In this document: positions 38,101 through 50,500 of the stretch, one piece after another | How positions within the stretch are numbered: position 1 is the first letter of the stretch | Layout: every line of letters begins with the position of its first letter | NCBI RefSeq assembly: GCF_016808095.1 | Contig: NC_068970.1 | Location: 12,506,501-12,570,500, forward strand | Source of the DNA: Vigna angularis | Lineage: Eukaryota > Streptophyta > Magnoliopsida > Fabales > Fabaceae | Length of the DNA: 64,000 nucleotides | Reading direction: 5' to 3' | Translations under genes and position numbers: made by a program | The notes under the pieces: model-generated | The model's database searches: none | Seen by the model: only the letters and a program-made list of their open reading frames with translations | What the model was told of the DNA's origin: nothing

Positions 38101-39702
38101 TGGGTGAATATTTCTCCTGCTCTATGTAGTTTCTGCACTAATATGGGTCAATGGATTATTACCTTTATATTTGGGTTCCATGATACATGTCAATAATTGC
38201 TTTCTGCTGTTTATATTTCATTGTTTTGGGATTTTGTACAAGATATTTCTTAGGAGTATCAAGTCACTGAAACAACTTGCTATTGTTTGTGCACTGGTGG
38301 ATCTGACTTATTCTGCTTTGCACATTTCATCAAATTTCAGATCTGGCTCTGTATGCTTGGATGTTATTAACCAATCTTGGAGCCCAATGTTTGGTAATTC
38401 AGTTATACTTTCATAGTAAAACTTTCAAGTATCATTGTGTGAAGGTTCTATTAGTGTGTCATATTTCAGTCTATGTACACTGAGATATATAGTTATCTGA
38501 ATGAAAATTCAACATGAATATTATCCTCCATTAATGTCCTCCCTCTTTTTGTGGCTAATCTGTTATGTTTTTTGTTTCTTATAAATGACCAAGATTTATT
38601 GTGTTTTTCAGATCTTCTAAATGTCTTTGAAGTTTTTCTTCCACAACTCCTGCTTTATCCAAATGCTTCAGATCCTCTCAATGGCGATGCAGCATCGTTA
38701 ATGATGAAGGATAAAAAGTTGTATGACCAGAAAGTTAAAGGTGAGCAATTGTTTGTTATGGCTACTTTTTCTGATAATTGAAGACACGTTATATATTGGT
38801 TTCCCTATTTTAGTCATCCAACTGCAATGCCTATTGTATGCTGATTGGCAGTGTTTGTTTGGATTTGTGCATAGAATGGGAATTGGACATTGGAATTGAT
38901 TTGCTATTTCTGTTAGTACCACTACTATTTTCATCACTGTTACTATTTTTTGCCACCATGACCATCGCTTGCTCACCGCGTTGTTGTCATCATCACCTTT
39001 TGCCGCCGCCAATTGGGGATCAATTTTTTATTTTATTAAATTTGTTGTAATTCTAGTTAGAATGGAATTATAATTCAATTCTTACCTTTTTTTTTTGCTT
39101 AATCCGAAGGTAAGTAGAATCATGATTCTAAACCAAAATTCAATTGCATTTCAACTACGATTGTGATTACATGCTCTTAACGGACTCTTGGTGTAATCCT
39201 CTTTACAAATCTCCTTATTCTGATTGAATAGCTTAACCTCCCGGGCGAATCACATCTGGACTTTGGTTTGTAATGATAAAACCGTCCTTGTGCTGCGGAC
39301 CCGTATTTACTCCCTTTTTATTCTCCTAACACCCGCCCTGCCCAGATCAGGAAGTTGTATCATGCAATGCAATGGTTCAGCATTCTATATTTTGACCAAA
39401 GGCTGTAAATTATTCAAACACGATGATATTTTTTGTACCCGAGACTGCTTCATGTATTTCTTAATGTCTGGATTTATTTCTAAAGTTAGGATGCTTTGGT
39501 GAATGGGGGGCTATTTAATGGTGAAAAAAGATATATAAACATTGCTCTGCTATTTGTGGGGACAGAGTACTGTGAGCGGTATGCTAAGAAGGAAAACATT
39601 AGCAACTCTACAGCTGGTGAGGAGAGTGGAGATGAGGAAGACATCAGTGAAGAAGACAGTGGATCTAGTGATGATGACATTCCTGGTCATGCTGATCCTT
39701 AA
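35163..39702 (+). CDS. Ubiquitin-conjugating enzyme E2 (UBC4/5/6 group), six exons, N-terminal frameshift
   Basis: E2 enzyme that carries ubiquitin as a thioester. Exons: 35163-35179, 37536-37615, 37947-38061, 38341-38393, 38612-38740, 39566-39702; with this start 531 nt, 176 aa. The UBC fold is recognisable: [25 protein letters not shown], active-site Cys76 (85 in full-length numbering) in [29 protein letters not shown], and the acidic tail of this group. The usual start would be the ATG at 35135 (MSSPSKRRE), but a run of four A where three are expected shifts that frame just before MDVMKL. I therefore start at the next in-frame ATG (35163), which loses nine residues of helix 1. Either the gene really starts there, or the extra A is a mutation or sequencing error. 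Intron 1 holds a perfect 74-bp tandem duplication. Confidence 0.88.
36108..36255. repeat. Perfect 74-bp tandem duplication in intron 1 of the E2 gene
   Basis: Copy 1 is 36108-36181 and copy 2 is 36182-36255; both start AAGGCAGGATTATG and end CATCATAGTAT with no difference seen between them. Confidence 0.95.
38850..39190. repeat. Possible short transposon in intron 5 of the E2 gene
   Basis: The stretch begins GTGTTTGTTTGGATT and has AATTGGAATT-type words in both orientations with AATCCGAAG toward the right. This resembles short inverted-repeat elements of legumes. Target duplication and exact ends were not found. Confidence 0.3.
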
Positions 39703-42700
39703 GCGGGTTTGATGGTCTCCCAATTATACCTTTAAAGGGTCCATGTAATACCAATCAAAGCATTATTACATCATTGTTACTTGTTCAATTATAAGACGTA
39801 GGGATTATATTCACTGTTTCTGCTTGTAAAATTACAGTTCTCATTCCTCAGTAATTTCATGAAAAGCTATAATATAATATATAGTTAGCGCTTTAGTCGA
39901 ATTTTACATTATGTAGTTCATTGATTTCAAAAAAGAAAAGATGTTGAATATTCTTGTTCAAAATTTCAGTTTTCTCTTGTATAGTTATCTAAAAATATTA
40001 CTTCCAGTTATGACGGTAAAATTCTTCCTACTTCTAACTACATATTTTTATCAATGTAGCTTAAATAAACATGAAATCCTGCCCTTTGTTCCACGCAAAC
40101 CAAAGAATTAAAAGCAAAGCCATTGTAGCTTATAATTGCACAAAATTGAGGGACTTTTCCTGTAATTAGTTGAAATTTTATCTGACACAAAATTCTTCAA
40201 AAATAACTTTAAACGGACCGTTTGAGTTTCTGACAAGTCCTTATTTCACAAGGCTAGTGTAAAATGATGAACTTGTTGAAAGTGGCATTAAAATGTATAA
40301 ATTTTTCTCCTGCTGATAGTCCAAGTAAGAGAAAAGTTTTCGTGATGGAATGGCAATTTCAATGAAACAGGAAACGAGAGAGATTTTAGTTATACACTTT
40401 CCGTTCAATATGGATCATAAAAAACTTTTTTTCGTTAGCCTCTATGTTAATTCAAACTTTCCCTATTTTTTACCAGTACCATTTTACCCAAGTTGATGTA
40501 CAAAGAAAGGACACAGCTAAAATCACATTTGGTATCTAGATTTCTCACTTTCTGATCCCTATGGACTCACATTCAACGGTTTAATTCAAACACACTCTAA
40601 ACTTTCCTCAAAAAGGAACTACATAGCCAGAAGAAAGAACAAAACATTCACACGAATCCAAAAGCTAAAAACTGAACTTGGCACATTTGTGATGGATCTA
40701 AATTATTAATTAAGAAAAAAGGAAAGATGCAGAAAACTTTTGAAGTGTTAAGAGATTAAATCAGAGTGCAAAATAATTTTCAATGGAAGATGAAAAAAGA
40801 TATAAATTTAGAAGGTTTTGTACGTCAAAAGAGAATACTTTGTATAATGACAAAGATTAGAACCTCAAGATTTGCTTTTCTAGGTGTGTAACAATTTGTA
40901 AAGTCGTGTTTTTTATTGAGTAAAAGAGTAAAAGATAATCATTACAAAAGATAATCAAAACCCTTTGAACTTAAAATGACTATTTTTTCCATCATATTAT
41001 GATTTGCTTGAGAGAACAGGAAGTGAGGCCAGTTTTGTGGAGGGAATAACATCTGAATGCTTGAGAGCAGAACCCATGTTATTGACTTCTTGCTGGTTAC
41101 TACGGGGTTCGGACAGACACAATCATAGGTTTAATTAGTTGCCATGCGTGCAAGAATCCTCGACCCTACCATTTACTTTTGTCTTTTCACCATATCTGTA
41201 GTTTCCATCACCTCCCAACATGTGAAAGGTTAACAAGAGAGCCTCGTGAACTTCTCACCCCGTTGCCATTATTACGATTTATAGGAATTAACATTCATCA
41301 TTTCAACTTTTAAATGTGGCCCAAATGCTTGTATGATGTAACAAAACACGCCTATAGAAGTTGGAAAAGACACTACATAGGTTTACACTTTAACTTGAGG
41401 TTACAACTCGAGCCTTCAACCACCAACATTTTCAAATTCTCACACAAAGATTTAGAACTCACGGGTCCGTTCAAACTATTAATCTTTAGATAGCATTCAT
41501 GTATGAAAAAAAAATAAAAATTCCCCATTTCACTTTTTATTGTTTTTTTTCTTTGCAGCTATCATGCCAAGATTGGCGTGGAATGGTCATTATTATCTGC
41601 AATGATTCTATACTCGACAAAGAAGACACACCCTACAAATAGACAGCTTTGGAATTTAAACTTATCGATTTTTATTGGATATAAAAGTCAACATCTTAAT
41701 CATTTGGCTATTTTTTTTCTTTGTTTTCTGTTTTTTTTTCCTTACAGACATGTGTATTTGTTACCATACAAGTCAAAATGAAATCTTTGCATAAAACTGT
41801 CAATTCACTTTGCCAACATTGGAGATGCTCTTATTTGTGCATTATCGAGGGACAGAAACTATAATTTATTTTAATAATTCATAATGATAATAAAAAAAGA
41901 AGATTAAAGAATGAAAGCTAATGTAAAAATAGTTTTGAAACGTAAATGATTGTAATATCAGAGAGATTAACAATCTTAATGATGAGTTGAGGGGTAAGTG
42001 GACCTAATTATTAGCATAAATTATTAATAATATTGGCATGCCAAAAATAAAAGTAAGAGGCAGTGGGGAAGAAAGAAAATGAAAAAAGTTATTTTTACTG
42101 TGTTTGAATGCCTGTTGTCATCAAGTGCGGTACCAATCAGTATACGTGGTGTATCAGTAAAAAGATACAAAAGAAATTCATATCCTACAATAAGAGACAG
42201 AAAAAATTAACATGAAAGATTAGTACAGGAACTTTAGTATTTATACGTGAGAAATTGTATATTAAAAACCTATCTAAATAGTAGTATAACTTTTGATGTG
42301 TGAAAGTAAAGTTAAACAAATTTTCATGTCCACCAACCAACCACTGAACTGACAATGCGGTATGGTTGTTGACTTTATCAAAAAGCTAACATGCACTCTT
42401 CCATCTATCATCTCTTCCTTCATTTTTCTCTTTATAAGCTCTCTATATCTCCTTCCATCTTAACTAGAAAAAAAGGAAACAATTCAACCATAACATACTT
42501 TTTCTAATGCACTGGAATGAATCTTCCACAGAGTACAACTTCATAATCACAGTCTTTGTTCTCTTGTCCAACTCAACGCCAGAAAATGCTCCCTTGAACT
42601 CCCACATTCAAAACCAATCAGTTTTCAGAATATTCATGTGCTAAAGTCTACTACAGTCAACCTACTAGCTAGCAATTTGAACAATTCACATGAAGTGTTG

Positions 42701-42757
42701 GACACAAACATCATTGTTGTCATTCTACATTGAAAAAAATAACATTCGCCTGCCAAA
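39703..42757. other. Intergenic stretch between the E2 and RING-H2 genes
   Basis: The 3' flank of the E2 gene is followed by AT-rich sequence without coding signal. A TATA-like TTTATAAGC near 42430 and a pyrimidine-rich leader precede the RING-H2 gene. Confidence 0.55.
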
Positions 42758-43765
42758 ATGCGCAACATTCAGATTGAAACGAAGCAAAACGGTGATGTGA
42801 AGTACTCGTATGAGTCATATCCTCAATCTCCTTTCTCAGCTTATCAAGCTCCAAACGATGGTAACACTACCAACGAGCAAGAATCAACAACGCCGTCATC
42901 TCTCAGCAGAATCAGTCCACTCATTTTACTGGTCATAATTATTCTAGCAGTTATCTTCTTCGTGTATGGACTTGTCCATTTGGTTCTATGGTTTTTCATG
43001 AAAACACCAACCTCTTCATCAATCTACAACTCCAACAGGTTCCACGAATCCATGCGCTCACGTGTTCTTCAGAGGCAGCTTCAACAACTCTTCCGCTTGC
43101 ACGATTCAGGTATAGACCAAGCCCTCATAGACGCTCTACCAGTTTTCCATTACCAAGACTTGCTGGGTTCAAAGGAACCGTTTGATTGTGCCGTGTGTTT
43201 ATGCGAGTTCTCCGAGGACGACAAGCTGAGGTTGCTTCCTATGTGCACACACGCCTTTCACATGACCTGTCTTGACACGTGGCTTCTCTCGAATTCCACG
43301 TGTCCTCTTTGCAGGGCGTCTCTCTCGAACTACGTGGAGAATCAAAATGAAAATGAAAATCCTATTTTGTTTAATGTTGGTATTGGGAATTCAAATTCCT
43401 TGGTTCTGCCAAGTGGGGTGAGAGGTGAGGAAGAGAACGGGTTTTCAGAGAGTGAAAGATCAGTTGGGAAAAGGGTGTTTTCTGTGAGGCTTGGAAAATT
43501 CAGAAACAATGGGATGGAGTTAGGGAATGGAGATAGTTGTAGCTTGAACGAGAGAAGATGCTACTCCATGGGTTCATATAGGTATGTGGTTCGTGATTCC
43601 AATCTGCAAGTGGTTTTATCTGAATCTGGTGATGTTTCAGAAAATGAGAATGTGAAGGGAAAGAGGATAAGCGACTCAACCAAAGGTGAGAGCTTCTCTG
43701 TTTCCAAGATATGGCTTTGGTCCAAGAACCATACATTTCATGCTTCTAATGCACCTTTCCCTTAA
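42758..43765 (+). CDS. ATL-type RING-H2 finger E3 ubiquitin ligase (ATL13/46/47-like), intronless
   Basis: Membrane-anchored E3 ubiquitin ligase of the plant ATL family, 335 aa, single exon as is usual for ATLs. There is one transmembrane segment at about 53-80 (LILLVIIILAVIFFVYG). The GLD-type region is at about 116-131 (DSGIDQALIDALPVF). The RING-H2 domain spans 144-185: Cys144, Cys147, Cys163, His165, His168, Cys171, Cys182 and Cys185, with Trp175 in the E2-contact position (DTWLLSNSTCPLC). The QLQQLFRLHDSG lead-in and the long C-terminal tail with serine-rich stretches point to the ATL13/ATL46/ATL47 branch. The start at 42758 gives the normal length. Targets cannot be inferred from sequence. 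Confidence 0.94.
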   Translation: MRNIQIETKQNGDVKYSYESYPQSPFSAYQAPNDGNTTNEQESTTPSSLSRISPLILLVIIILAVIFFVYGLVHLVLWFFMKTPTSSSIYNSNRFHESMRSRVLQRQLQQLFRLHDSGIDQALIDALPVFHYQDLLGSKEPFDCAVCLCEFSEDDKLRLLPMCTHAFHMTCLDTWLLSNSTCPLCRASLSNYVENQNENENPILFNVGIGNSNSLVLPSGVRGEEENGFSESERSVGKRVFSVRLGKFRNNGMELGNGDSCSLNERRCYSMGSYRYVVRDSNLQVVLSESGDVSENENVKGKRISDSTKGESFSVSKIWLWSKNHTFHASNAPFP

Positions 43766-45191
43766 AACATGTATGAAGAAGAAGCTAATTTTTTATCAAC
43801 AGTATACTGCTTTTATTTATGTTTTACATTATACCATTAATAAAAACCGATTTAAACATGCCACTGCTTCTTTCTCTCTTCTTCCTTCAAACGAAGGGTT
43901 CCTGTGTGTTGAGAGGATTAATTATTAGTTTCAGAAACAAGTATTATTACAAACATTTGGATCTTTTCAGTATCAAACAAAGCAGTATTATAAAAATTGA
44001 ACGTTACATAAAAATCAGAGAAAACCTGTAAAAAATAAATCAAATTTATAGATTGGTAGAGAAAATTCTGATTTTTACACTCTGTTCCCTTTTACTTCAA
44101 TTAATAATTAAAGGGATTTATTATAAAGCTTTGTTTAGTATTTATTTGTCTATAACACTTTTCACCACCCTAATACAAAACTATATCAATGTTGTATTTA
44201 CTTTTATAGTGTAACGTAGAAGTTCAAAATCAATAGAAAATTTTTAAACCCATCAAAACGAACCACAATTTTTTATTTGATTGAATTTTCTTTCTTAAAT
44301 TAAAATCAAGTTAAACTAAATCACATTTTATTTATGTGGGGTTCAAAAGACAACTTAATAAAAAAATTAATATATATATATTACCAAGCTTTTTTGTTAT
44401 ATTATTATGAAGATAATGTCATTTTTTTACGTAAACATTGTATTTAATTTTTTTATTAACATTTTAATAAAAATAAACTTATTTATTTTTATTTGCAAAT
44501 AAGATATTTTAATACCATTTATTTTTTAATATTTCATTTTATATTAAAACTGGTGATATTTACGGGACTTCATTTTTCTTTCTCTAACATAGGATTGATA
44601 GGTTAAATACTGACAAATCTTATTTATCTAGTATCGTATTTATTTGCATATTTTTTTACTTTTGCATAAGCAAATAAAATAAAATTAATCAATTTACAAG
44701 ATTTGCCTCCAATCATAATTTTAAACTCTTGATATAAACACGTTTTAAAACCATATTATCGGTGAAATATCTATTAACTTTTTTGGTAACTAATATCTGT
44801 TAAAATGTTTGGTGGATTACTTTTATTATGTTTCTCTTTCCATCACATTTTTTATATGTTATAAAATTATTACCTCTAATAAACACTACCAAACAATATG
44901 CGAAAAGCATTATAATATTCATTGAGCCACATAATAGAACAATTAAGTTTTAACACTAAAAAACTCTCACAAAACCAGTATAAAAAGATATTGAATGATT
45001 GTGAATGTCTTTAAATATAAAGAGTGGGTAAAAAAATAAATACAAAAAATAACGTATAATAATAACAATGTGTTATAAAGATATTGAATGAATACAATAA
45101 TTATTCATAATAAATAAAAATTGATATTGTGAATAGTTAAATAAAATTTGTATCGTGAATGTGATCAATTTAAGGTTGCACAAACATTCCT
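43766..45191. other. AT-rich intergenic stretch, no gene seen
   Basis: The 3' flank of the RING-H2 gene is followed by very AT-rich sequence without coding signal or recognised elements. Confidence 0.55.
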
Positions 45192-46047
45192 ATTAAGGTT
45201 GTTGAAATTATCAAGTTAATCTAATTAGCTTTCAAAGGTTAATAATTGAGTTTGCAATTCAACCCGATGTTAATATGATCAGTTTAATAATCGCTGGATT
45301 GTAATCAAAATCAAAATTAGTGTCTGAATCATTAAATTAGAGGTAGAAATTTGTGAACCTACAAGCTTTATCTTATTAATAAGATTCTTTTATCTACCAA
45401 GACATTGCTCACCTTCATGTCTCATTTTCGTGTGTTATGATATTCATATTTAATGTAGATGATTCTCGAGATCTGGTGTGCACATCAACAAAACTTTAAG
45501 TTTCATCCCAAAATTGTTTAGATGTTTCACAATGAAGCAATTGAGTTACAATGCCAATTGACATAAAATTGATCAATCATCCTGAAATGACTTGATCCTG
45601 GGCCTTGATACATAAGATTATTAAGGTTGTTGAACTTATTCAGTTGATTTAATTGGCTTTCAAAAATTAATAATTGGGTTTGCAATTCAATCCGATATTA
45701 ATATGATTAGTTTGATAATTGTTGGATTGTAATCAAAATCCAAATTATTTAGTGTCTAAATCACTAAATCAGAGTTATAAATTGGTGAACCTACTAGCTT
45801 TAACTTATTAGCAAGTTTTTTTTATCTTGCCAAGATATTACTCACCTTCATGTCTCATTTCCGTGTGTTATGATATTCATAATTAATATAGACGATTCTC
45901 GATCTAGTGTGCACATCAGCAAAGCTTTGAGCTTCATTCCAAAATTGTTTAAATGTTTCACAATGAAGTAATCGAGTTGCAATGTCAATTGACATAGAAC
46001 TGATCAGTCATCCTGAAATGACTTGATCCTAAGTCTCATAATTAAGA
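45192..46047. repeat. Tandem duplication, 428-bp period, within the copia gag remnant
   Basis: Both units start ATTAAGGTTGTTGAA. Shared words include CTCACCTTCATGTCTCATTT, CGTGTGTTATGATATTCATA, CAAAATTGTTTA and CCTGAAATGACTTGATCCT. The copies are diverged, so the duplication is not recent. Confidence 0.9.
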
Positions 46048-46290
46048 TTGAATTTTGTTATCGTATTATTCGCAACAATGAATTGGTCAAGACATTCTAT
46101 TGTTCATAGCATATAGTCATCAAGTTTGCGGTCTCTAATCATTAGCAATGAAGATTCCCATAGTAGATAATTATTTCTATCCAACTTGATAGTGAGGGTA
46201 GATGAGATGCCATTTTTCTGGTTGATCGCGGATGATTGTTGTAGTTATAGATCAAAATTTTGAATGCTAAAGTAAGAAAAGATATCGCCT
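45192..46290 (-). pseudogene. Decayed Ty1/copia gag remnant with internal tandem duplication
   Basis: On the minus strand 46050-46270 reads as the start of a copia gag: TLTIKLDRNNYLLWESS, RDRKLDDYML, a stop, then ECLDQFI. The adjoining sequence reads TQLLHCETSKQFWDE, VDVHTRSRI and EYHNTRK, all typical of copia gag (UBN2-type) proteins, with stops between them. That adjoining part occurs twice in tandem with a 428-bp period: about 45192-45619 and 45620-46047. The copies differ by scattered substitutions and small indels. No integrase, reverse transcriptase or LTRs were found nearby. It is a dead fragment. Confidence 0.82.
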
Positions 46291-47503
46291 GATTTGCATT
46301 CATCATGCATGTGTTTAAATACGTATAAAGAATAAATATAATCAATAATAATTTATAATTGTGCTAATAAAGATAAATACATAATGAACTATTACAATAA
46401 TTATTAATAAATAAAAATTAATATTATAAATAGTTAAAATGAAAAATCATAAATAATAAGATATTAAACATAGTATTTAATTTTGTCTAAATCTTCATTT
46501 TTATTAGTTAATATTAACATTAAATATTAAAGTAAGATAAAATAGTAGAGATTTAAAAAATACTTTGGAGGAAAAAAAATAAAAGAATACATGAACTAAA
46601 AATAAGTGACATGTTTTCAAAAACAAATATTTAAATCTTAAATATGATGCCTGAATTTAACATGCAATTCATATTCGATAGAATTTTAAATTCAACATTC
46701 TCAATCCTTTCTTTCTTGTTTTTTTTTCTCTCTCTCTCTCTCTCATTTAACACTGTAGAGTCAACCATGCATTACATGAAAAAATAAATAAAGGCAAAAA
46801 CATAAATGTTGAAAATACGGATAAAGCAAGAATATTAGAGTTTATCCTTAATTAACAAATAAAGAAAGCAATGAATAATTCTATTGAAACAAGAGGAAGA
46901 AAAGTGTGGAGATGATAACGCGATTCAATCTAATTATGATTTAGAAAAAAATAGATCTTAATTTGTTTGAATATATTTGTCACACAATTTGAATTTGAAT
47001 GAAACAAAAGTCATGATCTGAATCAAATCAACAACTCAATTAATAAAACAATAAAAGATAACATCAAATTAGAAAATTTAAGAATTATAATAAAGTAAAA
47101 AAAATAATCATTATAAATTAAACCACACAAAAATTACAAACAAATGAAATAAAAAAGCTTCAAAATTTGCAGGAGCAATCCAGTTCTAATTTTATACACT
47201 AAAAATTTTCCTAAGTATTTTTATAATTTTTTAATAAATAAAGAACTTTCAATTTTTCTTTCACATGTGAGTGTGGACTTGGGTTCATAAGTTGTCCAAA
47301 AAAGCTGTTTTCGGCCCGGCCCACACTGTGACCCATAGTTGAGTGTGGAAGACCAGAGTCCTTTGTAAAAGGAAACATGGGTTTTGTATGTTTTCCAGTA
47401 ACATCAAATTCAACTATTTTATAATTTGTATGGCAACACGCTCCCTGTGTTGTGTGTGACACTGTCACTCACTCTGCAAATAAGGGGCATCTTCATCATC
47501 ACC
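46291..47503. other. Intergenic stretch and RDR2 promoter region
   Basis: AT-rich sequence with a (TC)n run near 46727-46744, then a more GC-balanced part from about 47270 with a GGCCCAC-type element near 47320. The latter is the likely promoter and leader of the RDR2 gene. No other gene was seen. Confidence 0.5.
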
Positions 47504-50500
47504 ATGGGAACGACAACAACTCCTCTTTCGCACACAGTTAGCGTCTTCAACATTCCTCGCTCCGCCACCGCCAAGGACCTTCTCCACTTCCTCGAATCCA
47601 AGGTGGGTACTTCCACCGTCTTCGCCCTCGAAATCTTCTCCGACAACGCCAACTGGAAGTCCCGCGGCGCCGGCCGCGTCCAGTTCGAGACCCTCGACGC
47701 TAAGTCCCGCGCCCTATCTCTCTCCAACCTTCAACAACTGCTCATCCACTCCCACTTCCTCCGCCTCTCCGATACCTCCGAAGACATCATCTTCCGCCCC
47801 CTCCACCGCCTTCAAAATGGTGTCCTCTACGCCGGCATCATGCTCTCCGACCACCGCATGAGCGTTCTCGACTCCTGGGAGGGCGTTGCGGGGTTGGTAG
47901 TGGCCCAAAGGAGGAGGCTTGACTTCTTGGTGTGGCATGATGGCGACTGTTACCGACTCGAGATTTTTTTTGAGGATATTTTGGAGTGTCATGGCTATTG
48001 TTTGGGAGAAGAAGCCAAACTCAATGCCATTCTCTTGAAGGTACATTTTCTTCATATTTTATTATGATTGGGTAGCAGCATTAAAAAAACACTTAGGGAC
48101 TCTATATAAATTGTCTTGTTCAATGACAATAAGTATTTGGGATTTTTGTTTTGTGCGATTCATGAGTTTCTTTTCTTTTATATTTTATTTGACGGTGTTT
48201 TTTTTCCCTCTCAGCTTAAATTTGGGCCAAGGATTTACAAGAAAAAGACGGGGCCAGATGTGGCAACCAAGTTTAAGAGTGATAGGTACCATTTTTGTAA
48301 GGAGGATTCTGAGTTTCTTTGGGTGCGGACGACTGACTTTTCGGCTCTGAAGTCAATTGGGCACTCTACTTCATTTTGTTGGGAAATTGAGGAAGAACAT
48401 TTGGCTTCGGATGTTTTTACAAGTTTCCCGCTCTACAAGGAAAATATGACAGATTTGGCTCTGGAGGATGGGGAAGAATTCTGTTCTTCCACGGAAGCAG
48501 TTCCTCTTGTAAAGTGTGCGTCGCAATCCAAGTTACCTTACGAGGCCCTTTTCCAGTTGAATTCTCTTGTTCATACTCAGAAAATTAGTCTTGCTTCGGT
48601 GGATGATGAATTGATTGACCTTTTGGGAGGCTTAGATGAAGAAATTAGAGCTGTGATTTTTCAGAAATTGCACCAGATGGGCTTCACTTGTTATGAGCCT
48701 CTTAAATTCGTGAAGACTCAGTTGCATGTGCTGAGTAATAAGAAAAAAAGTCCACCACAATCTTCACAGAAAAGATTGACAGATAATAACATTATGAGCT
48801 GTCATAGAGCCTTGATTACCCCAACGAAGATTTATTGCCTTGGTCCTGAGCTTGAAACGTCAAACCATGTGGTAAAGCATTTTGCATCCTATGCTTCAGA
48901 CTTCATGAGGATTACCTTTGTTGAAGAGAATTGGAATAAGCTTCCAAATTATGCAGTATCGACTGGTGTGCAAAAGGGAATATTTTCAAAGCCTTCTAAA
49001 ACTGAAATATATAATCGAATATTGACTATTCTTCGAGATGGGATTGTTATTGGATCAAAGAGATTTGAGTTCCTGGCCTTCTCTGCTAGTCAGCTGCGAT
49101 CAAATTCTGTTTGGTTATTTGCTTCTAATGACAATTTGAAAGCAACAGATATCAGAGAATGGATGGGATGCTTCAACAATATCCGCAGTGTTTCTAAATG
49201 TGCAGCGAGGATGGGTCAGTTGTTCAGTTCTTCCATGCAAACTTTTGAAGTGTCCCCTCAAGATGTTGAGATAATTCCAGATATTGAAGTTACCACTGAT
49301 GGTGTAAGCTATTGTTTCTCAGATGGTATCGGAAAAATTTCCCAATCTTTTGCTAGGCAAGTTGCTCAAAAGCTCAAGTTAGATCATAGTCCTTCAGCAT
49401 TTCAAATTCGGTTTGGAGGATTTAAAGGTGTCATTACTGTTGATCGCCATTCCTTTAGGAAGTTATCATTGCGCAGAAGCATGCTGAAGTTTGAATCCAA
49501 AAATAGGATGCTTTGTGTCACTAAATGGAGTGAGTCAATGCCTTGCTTTCTCAATCGAGAGATTATATCCCTGCTGACTACCTTAGGAGTAAAGGACGAA
49601 GTGTTTTTGGCAAGGCAACAGGACCAATTGAATTTGTTGGGAAGGATGTTGACTGATAGTAAGGCAGCTTTGGATGTTTTGGAAAGTTTGAACGGAGCTG
49701 ATTCAAGGAGCATTTTAGTGAAGATGTTGCATGAATTTAATGAGCCAAACAGTGAGCCTTACCTATCTATGATGCTTAAGGCTTACTATGCATACCAATT
49801 ATCTGACTTGAAAAGTAGATGCCGAATATTTGTTCCCAAGGGTCGGGTCTTAGTAGGTTGCTTGGATGAAACTGGTATCTTGAATTATGGTCAAGTATTT
49901 GTTCGTGTAACGGTGAAAAAAACTACGGAAAACTTTGATGACAACTTAAGGAAAGTGGATGACGATGATAGCACACGTATAGTAGTGGGAAAGGTGGTGG
50001 TCACGAAAAATCCTTGTCTTCACCCTGGAGACGTAAGAGTCCTTGATGCTATCTACAATGAAGAATTAGAGGAAAAGGGTTTGAGGGATTGCCTTGTATT
50101 TCCACAAAACGGACATAGGTATGTATATAATGAACTAAATTTGAAATCCTATTTGCTTGTAACCCTTTTTTTATTCAGCATGGTATTAACACATTTTTTA
50201 CATTTATTTATCTTTGGTCCTGTGTGGTGTCATCGACTACCATGAGTCATTTAATCATATGCTAACAAAAGATGTGAACTGCAGGTTGAGAGATACAAGG
50301 GGAAAGGGGGGTGTTGTTTTTAGCTATGCTATCACTGTCGCACTTATTGTCTATATTCTAGAACTTGCAGCATGTACTCTCGATGTTTTCGTTTCGTTGT
50401 GCAAAAACAAAATGTTATTCATATATTTCAATAATTTGGTGTTCTAGTCATCATCAGTTTATTATGGTCTAAGTGCCACTTGGTTTTTGTTTGGGTTCGT

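Noticed and set aside
38698..39502. Frames inside the last intron of the E2 gene as separate genes
   Set aside because: They sit between exons 5 and 6, have no domain, and overlap transposon-like sequence.
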